Under the pieces are notes generated by a model that was not told where the DNA came from, searched no databases, and saw only the letters and a list, made by a program, of their open reading frames with translations. From positions 374,134,445-374,198,444 of the forward strand of contig CM053030.1 in assembly GCA_028564925.1 (NCBI GenBank): a stretch of 64,000 bases of DNA, read 5' to 3'. This document shows, piece after piece, positions 58,261 through 64,000 of the stretch. Within the stretch, counting starts at the first letter, position 1, and each line of letters begins with the position of its first letter. The translations under genes and the position numbers were made by a program. This DNA comes from Lithobates sylvaticus (lineage: Eukaryota; Chordata; Amphibia; Anura; Ranidae).

Positions 58261-58939
58261 TTACCCTTCTTTCTGCAGCAGGTCAATATTTAAGATCTCC
58301 ATGTGCGAATCCGGAGTCTCTGCCCCTGCCTGCTCACTGTTTCAAGTAATTGACTTAGGGTTAAACTGTACTTTGCATAACTTTTTCTTTTTCTCTAAAA
58401 ATGTAGGTGAAATATTACACTAATTTATAAATCGCAACACAGGACAAGTGCACTCATGAGTTTGTCGCTAAGAGACCTTTTGCACTGGGACAAAGTATCC
58501 ATGTATGTTGTAGGAAAGTGTGTTATCCCTGGGTGCCCCTCCATGTTAAGGGATGGTGTTACCTTGTATCCTTGTTATCTGTCATGGGAATGGTAGGGGA
58601 TTATAAAAGGGGACATCCACTAGAGGCCAGCTCCAGCAGGAAGCTAGGGACATTGCTAAAACATGGAGCCCATTTGCCAATGTAGGATTTGAGCTTGGAG
58701 GTATATTTTTATGGTTAAAAGACATTGTCCTTGTTATGGTATTTATCCTTGCCCTGATTCTTTACCTCTGTTTTAAATGTTGCACTTACATAATTGCGCA
58801 CCTTCGATCTCCTGATGATAAGGTTCTATCTCACATGACATACATTTAGAGTCATCAGGCAATCTATGCCACAGCCCCAAAGAAGTATTAAAGCACAACA
58901 TAGAATGTAGAGATCATCTTATATGATCTAAGAGGGGAT

Positions 58940-59365
58940 TGAAGGGATATTTAGTTTAACTACTTCTTTTGTATTATAGTCAGCTTCCATTTTGTGTGTC
59001 TCTAACATCCATTTTGTGAAATATGCTCAAGTCCTGCTATTCTAGTTTCGTTTTTCCATAATACTGTAATCTTCTTGTTGAGTTTCATTTCTCGTAAAGC
59101 ACGTGATATTTTAGAAATAATTCGTTTCACTGTGGGCGTCAGACTGTACTTGTGTGTCTCTGTATATGATTGGATATTCTGTTAAAGGGCGGTACTTTCT
59201 GAAAAGCCCTCTTATATCGACACCCAAGAATAAAGATTAGATTTGCTCGGAGAGAAACCTGCTGTGTATATGTTTCTTTATCTCAAAGGGCAAATCTCCC
59301 AGATCTGGTATCGGATTTAACGGTACACCAAAGCAGACAATACCCCTAATCTTGATTTCCTTTCA
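58940..59365 (+). repeat. 3' LTR
   Basis: 426 nt, nearly identical to the 5' LTR. Confidence 0.92.
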
Positions 59366-59370
59366 ATGCC

Positions 59371-59924
59371 CACCATGGCGTTTTTGAGCTGTAAGTGGCA
59401 TAGGTGTTTTTAAGCTCCAAAAAAAAAAAAAAAAAAAAAACCCAGGACCAGTGCGTTCTGATGCTCCAGTGCTAGAGCTGTAAAAACGCCAGACACCAGA
59501 AAAAGGTGTTAAACACGATTTAACAAGGTTTAACGCTGTATACACATCGTTATGCCCGTTCAGCGCTTCTCTGTCTCTATTCAAAATCAATGGTTCCCTA
59601 TAGGAGCCCATTGATTTGAATAGAAGTCGCACCAGAAGTCGGATCAAGATGATCTGACTTGCGGTGGTGAAACTTGTGTGCTGAGAATCTTGTAGGAGAA
59701 CCCAGACAAAGTTCCCCCAAGATCCATACCAGACCCTTATCCGAGCACGCAGCCCGGCAGGTCAGAATGGGACGAGCGAGCCCCCCCCCCCCCAGACATG
59801 GGAGTAAGTCACACATGTGCAAGTCACAAGCAAGTCTCAAGTCATAGCCTTCAAGTCTCAAGTAAGTCCCAAGTTACTGTGGCGAAAAGCAAGCAAGTCA
59901 AGGTGAGTCCCTCCTTTAGCCTGT
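59371..59924. other. mixed repeat fragments
   Basis: Continuation of the repeat split by the retrovirus, a poly-A run, a piece of the hAT foldback (CCATACCAGACCCTTATCCG at 59722, as at 36640), and a CAAGTCTCAAGT-type tandem stretch at 59810-59905. Confidence 0.6.
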
Positions 59925-60859
59925 CCGTGCCATCGGGAATGCGCCGGGAGCGGCGCGCTCCCGCGCCGGTCGGGACCCCCGTGAGTCCGATCGCGGACTC
60001 GATGGCCGCGGGGACCCCCGCGATCGTCTCACGGGACGGCTGAACGGGGAGATGCCGAGATAAACAGCATCTCCCCGTTCTGCCTAGTAACTAGTGACGC
60101 CAATCTCTGCTCCCTGTGATTGGAGCAGAGATCAGCATTCACTAGCTGACAGCCACGCCCCCCCACAGTAAGAAACACACCCCTAGGCATACTTAACCCT
60201 TACACTGCCCCCTTGTGGTTAACCCCTTCACTGCCAGTGTCATTTATACAGCAATTAATGCATTTAAATAGCATTAATTGCTGTAAAAATGACAATGGTC
60301 CCAAAAATGTGTCAAAAATGTCCGATGTGTCCGCCATAATGTCGCAGTCACACACAAAAAAAAAATAAAAAAAAAAAATAATCGCAGATCTCCGCCATTA
60401 CTAATAAAAAAAAAAATTATTAATAAAAATGCTATAAAACTATCCCCTATCTTGAAAACGCTATAACTTCTGCGCAAACCGATCAATAATCGCTTATTGC
60501 GATTTTTTTTACCAAAAATATGTAGAAGAATACGTATCGGCCTAAACTGAGGAAAAAAAAAAATGTTTTTTTTTTATATATATTTTTTGGGGATATTTAT
60601 TATAGCAAAAAGTAAAAAATAATGCATTTTTTTCAAAAATTGTCGCTCTATTTTTGTTTATAGCGCAAAAAATAAAAACCGCAGGGGCGATCAAATATCA
60701 CCAAAAGAAAGCTCTATTTGTGGGAAAAAAAGGACGTCAATTTTGTTTGGGAGCCACATCGCACGACCGCGCAATTGTCAGTTAAAGCGACGCAGTGCCG
60801 AATCGCAAAAAGGGGCCTGGTCCTTTGGCTGCAAATTGGTCTGGTCTGAAAGTGGTTAA
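59925..60859. mobile_element. piggyBac-like family-1 element, left end unclear
   Basis: Ends CTGAAAGTGGTTAA (TTAA 60856-60859). Contains GGGGAGATGCCGAGATAAACAGCATCTCCCC hairpin arms, GCAATTAATGCATTTAAATA, GCGCAAACCGATC and AAATATCACCAAAAG. The left boundary is not a clear TTAA. Confidence 0.7.
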
Positions 60860-61193
60860 AATGCCAGATATGGGGGTGTGCAATGGATCAGTTTTAGGGT
60901 TTTAATATACTTTGTAAATAGCACCCTATACATTTATAGTCAGTGGTAGTTGTATCCTCTGCATTATGCCCTGATAAAATAGCATTTAATTACAGTGCAG
61001 GTCAGTGTGATAATCACTATGGTTGCATCAGCAGCACTTATGTACAAGTTTCATATATTATATATATATATATATATATAAACACAATTTTTAACATATG
61101 TAAAACAAGTGACCTAATGGACAATTCTGAGTGAGATTCTTTTTAAACCAAAAATGTGGGCTTTATTTGATTGTGCATTGTACTACAGCAGAA
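60860..61193. other. intron with (TA)n
   Basis: (TA)n at 61055-61081; otherwise nothing supported. Confidence 0.5.
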
Positions 61194-62931
61194 TTAACCA
61201 CTTCACATCCGGCCGTAGCCGAATGACGGCCACAGCGCGGATGTGAAATCCCTTTCCTCGTTCCCTGTGCGCGCTCACGAGCGCACAGCAGGGAAATTCT
61301 GTGTTGGCCGTGTCCCTCGGACACGGCCAATCACAGATCGCTGTAAACGGCCAATAACAGCGGCCGTTTACAGCGCGATCGCCCTGGCCAATGAGAGATG
61401 ATCTCATATGTAAACATATGAGATCATCTGTCAGCGCCGCTCCTCCTCCTCACACAGAGACAGCGTGTGAGGAGGGGGAGATGAACGGCTGCAGCGCCGT
61501 AAGTTTTTTAAAAAAAATAAATAAAAATGAAATGCCATCTGTGCCCACTGCCACCACTGCAATCTGTCCCCAATGCCATCTGTGCCCAGTGACATCGCCA
61601 GTGCCATCTGCCAGTGCCTTCCCCAGTGCCATCTGTAGTCAGTGCCATCTGCCAGTGCCACCTGCCAGTGCCACCTGCCAGTGCCATCTGCCAGTGCCAC
61701 CTGTCATCAGTGCCACATAGTGCCATCTGTCATCAGTGCCACATATTAGTGCCATCTGTCATCAGTGCCACCTGTCAGTGTCACGTGCCATCTGTTATCA
61801 GTGTCACCTGTCATCAATGCCACGTATCAGTGCCATCTGTCATCAGTGTCATGTGTCATCAGTGCCACGTATTAGTGTCGTCTGTCATCAGTGCCACGTA
61901 TTAGTGCCATCTCTCATCAGTGCCACATATTAGTGCCACGTGATATCAGTGCCATGTAGGAGTGCCATCTCTCATCAGTGCCACATATTAGTGCCATCTG
62001 TCATCAGTGTCACGTGTCATCAGTGCCCCGTATTAGTACCATCTGTCATCAGTGCAACGTCAGTGTCACGTGTCATTGTCCTGGTGCTCCAGGGCCTTCA
62101 AAAGTGTAATAGGTAGTCAACAATTTAGATGTGTAATTTATGCTCCCAGAACACGTGATGGCACTCCCTGCATGTTGGGCCTCTCTATGTGGCCAGGCTG
62201 TGGAAAAGTCCCTCATATGTGGTATCGTAATACTCAGGAGGAGTAGCAGAATTTATTTTGGGGTGTCATTTGTGGTATACACATGCCATGTGAGAGAAAT
62301 AACCTATTACAATGAACATTTTGTAGAAAAAAAAAATAAAAAATAAAAAAATAATTCATTTTGCAAAGAATTGTGGGAAAAAATGACAACATCAAAAAGA
62401 TCACCATGCCTCTTACTAAATACCTTGGAATGTCTACTTTCAAAAAAGGGGTCATTTGGGGGGTATTTGTACTTTCCTGGCTTGTTCGGGTCACAAGAAA
62501 TGAGATTGATCAGATGTGATCAATTTTGTATAATTTGCACCACAGCTTGTAGAGTCTCTAACTTTCACAAAGACCAAATAATATCCACTAATTTGGGTTA
62601 TTTTTACCAAAGATATGTGGCAGTATAAATTGTGGCCAAAATTTATGAAGAAAAATTAATAATTTCCTAAATTGTATCACAGAAACAAAGAAAAATGCGT
62701 TTTTTTTCAAAATTTTCGGTCTTTTTTCAATTATAGCGCAAAAAATAAAAAACCCAGGAGGTGATCAAATACCACCAAAAGAAAGCTCTATTTGTGGGAA
62801 AAAAAAGGACAAAAAATTCATTTGGGTACAGTGTTGCATGACTAATTGTCAGTCAAAGCATGAGAGCACCGAAAGCTGAAAATTGGTCTGGATGGGAGGG
62901 GGGTGTTGGTGCCTGGTAGGCAAGTGGTTAA
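61194..62931. mobile_element. piggyBac-like family-1 element with single palindrome arm and tandem array
   Basis: TTAACCACTTCACATCCGG to GGTAGGCAAGTGGTTAA, TTAA at 61194-61197 and 62928-62931. Holds a CAGTGCCATCTGTCATCAGTG-type tandem array at 61540-62080 and one arm only of the palindrome seen at 7343 and 46160 (TGTGGTATCGTAATACTCAG and GTCTACTTTC text at 62215-62480). Confidence 0.9.
61540..62080. repeat. CAGTGCCA tandem array
   Basis: Irregular units of about 10-21 nt made from CAGTGCCACCTG and CATCTGTCATCAGTGCCACA. Frames stay open on both strands through repetition only. A short version occurs at 47925-48140. Confidence 0.9.
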
Positions 62932-62969
62932 AAAACATACTATATAAAAAATATACTATGCATATAGTC

Positions 62970-63177
62970 CAGAGGTGTCCAAACTTTTTTCAAAGAGGGC
63001 CAGATTTGATGAAGTGAACATGCATGAGGGCCGACCTTTTTTCCTGTCATTGTTTGAACCATTAAAATTCAGTCTGTGTGTTCGTTCGAGTACTGATACA
63101 CTGCCCAACAAGAATTCTCTTGCCTTTGTGGCTGTGTGTGAGCAAAGAGATGATCTCAGGCGTGTTATTTGGATATA
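62970..63177. mobile_element. hAT-type MITE, one end seen
   Basis: Begins CAGAGGTGTCCAAACTTTTT, followed by AGAGGGCCAGATTTGATGAA, a widespread vertebrate hAT-derived repeat text. The right end is not clear. Confidence 0.6.
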
Positions 63178-64000
63178 CCGTATTTATTAGCGTATAACAC
63201 GCACCTTCACTTTAAGAGGGAAGATTTAGGAAAAAAATACAAATTTTAAATAAAGAAATATGAAGAAAATAAGGGTCAGTGCCCATCTGCAGCAGCACCA
63301 TTGCCAGAAATGTCAGAAATGCAGCCCCCATCATTGCCAGGAATGCAGCCCTCATCATTCTCAGGAATGTCAGGAATGCAGCCCCCATTATTGCCAGGAA
63401 TGTCAGGAATGCAGCCCCCATCATTGCCAGGAATGTCAGGAATGCAGCCCCCATCATTGCCAGGAATGTCAGGAATGCAGCCCCCATCATTGCCAGAAAT
63501 TTCAGGAATGCAGCCCCCATCGTCAGGAATGCAGCCCCCATTATTGCCAGGAATGTCAGGAATGCAGCCCCCATCATTGCCAGAAATGCAGCCCCCATCA
63601 TTGTCAGGAATGCAGCCCCCATCATTGTCAGGAATGCAGCCCCCATCATTGCCAGAAATGTCAGGAATGCAGCCTCCATCATTGCCAGAAATGTCAGGAA
63701 TGCAGCCCCCATCATTGTCAGGAATGCAGCCCCCATTATTGCCAGGAATGTCAGGAATGCAGCCCCCATCATTGCCAGAAATGCAGCCCCCATCATTGTC
63801 AGGAATGCAGCCCCCATCATTGTCAGGAATGCAGCCCCCATCTTTGTCATGAATGCAGCCCCCATCATTGTCAGGAATGTCAGGTATGCAGCCCCCATCA
63901 TTGTCAGGAATGCAGCCCCCATCATTGTCAGGAATGCAGCCCCCATCATTGTCAGGAATGCAGCCCCCATCATTGTCAGGAATGCAGCCCCCATCATTGT
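63178..64000. repeat. repeat start and 24/33-bp minisatellite running off the window
   Basis: ACCGTATTTATTAGCGTATA at 63178 resembles the start of a dispersed vertebrate repeat. From about 63290 to the end the sequence is tandem GCAGCCCCCATCATTGTCAG-type units, alternating 24 and 33 nt. Open frames of 183 (plus) and 261 (minus) codons are artefacts of the array. Confidence 0.9.

Larger units (their letters stand above)
53179..59365 (+). mobile_element. endogenous retrovirus, gamma/epsilon-like (class I), fossil
   Basis: Two LTRs in direct orientation (53179-53608, 58940-59365), a 5-bp target duplication ATGCC (53174-53178, 59366-59370), a primer-binding-site-like TTTGGGAGCTCGTTCCGG just after the 5' LTR (tRNA-Pro type in related viruses), pol remnants with reverse transcriptase and integrase similarity, a purine-rich tract AAGAGGGGA before the 3' LTR, and a MITE in the env-side region. 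The interior is heavily broken, with more than ten interruptions by my estimate. LTR difference is about 1-1.5% by eye, so the insertion is young. Confidence 0.92.

Noticed and set aside
61540-62080. Regular CAGTGCCA repeats considered as a CRISPR-like array
   Set aside because: Vertebrate context, no unique spacers, irregular unit length, and it lies inside a TTAA-flanked transposon.
63212-63997. Open frames of 261 (minus) and 183 (plus) codons with MGAAFLTM or MQPPSLPG repeats
   Set aside because: Translation of a tandem repeat on both strands; not a collagen-like or silk-like gene.
53179-64000. Search for the missing N-terminal CDCP1 exons
   Set aside because: No minus-strand segment with the FEI/signal region or the matching cysteine pattern and phase was seen; they probably lie outside the window.

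Overview
This window is non-coding-rich vertebrate chromosomal DNA, most likely from a frog and probably a ranid. The grounds are a host gene split into short exons by introns of several kb, no bacterial-style operons, and a dense load of DNA transposons (piggyBac-like, hAT, Tc1/mariner, Harbinger-like MITEs), a DIRS element, an endogenous retrovirus, L2 and L1 LINE pieces and Penelope-type ribozyme motifs. The species call is inference; only the gene and repeat structure is read directly.

Host gene. Five consecutive minus-strand exons (52316-52672, 39649-39867, 26580-26969, 23465-23833, 19164-19248) have clean splice sites and matching phases. They encode the CUB-domain ectodomain and the transmembrane segment of CDCP1 (CUB domain-containing protein 1). 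The first exons lie beyond the right edge and the cytoplasmic-tail exon beyond the left edge, so almost the whole window is CDCP1 intron filled with mobile DNA. No other host gene was found.

Layout. 1-12984: TTAA-flanked piggyBac-like elements of two families, one of about 5.1 kb with a 1-kb palindrome and a 350-bp tandem array, plus a Tc1 element (2589-6421) split by later insertions. 13512-19058: a nearly whole DIRS retrotransposon with inverted ends and internal complementary region. 19756-22600: an inverted pair of repeats carrying hammerhead-ribozyme motifs, one arm broken by a solo-LTR-like unit. 22691-31400: MITEs, and a second Tc1 (28075-29849) with a small hAT inside. 31893-41237: several hAT elements, including a large foldback hAT with an L2 LINE inside it, itself inside a piggyBac-like element. 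42570-47616: a piggyBac relic that keeps the C-terminal end of its transposase. 48692-52159: a hAT inside a hAT, the inner one swollen by a G-rich minisatellite. 53179-59365: an endogenous retrovirus with near-identical LTRs. 59925-62931: two more piggyBac-like copies. 62970-64000: a hAT end and a minisatellite that runs off the window.

The most informative structure is the nesting. Several insertions can be compared with an empty copy of the same target inside this window, which fixes element ends and target duplications (TTAA, TTA, 8 bp) without outside data and gives a relative order of events.
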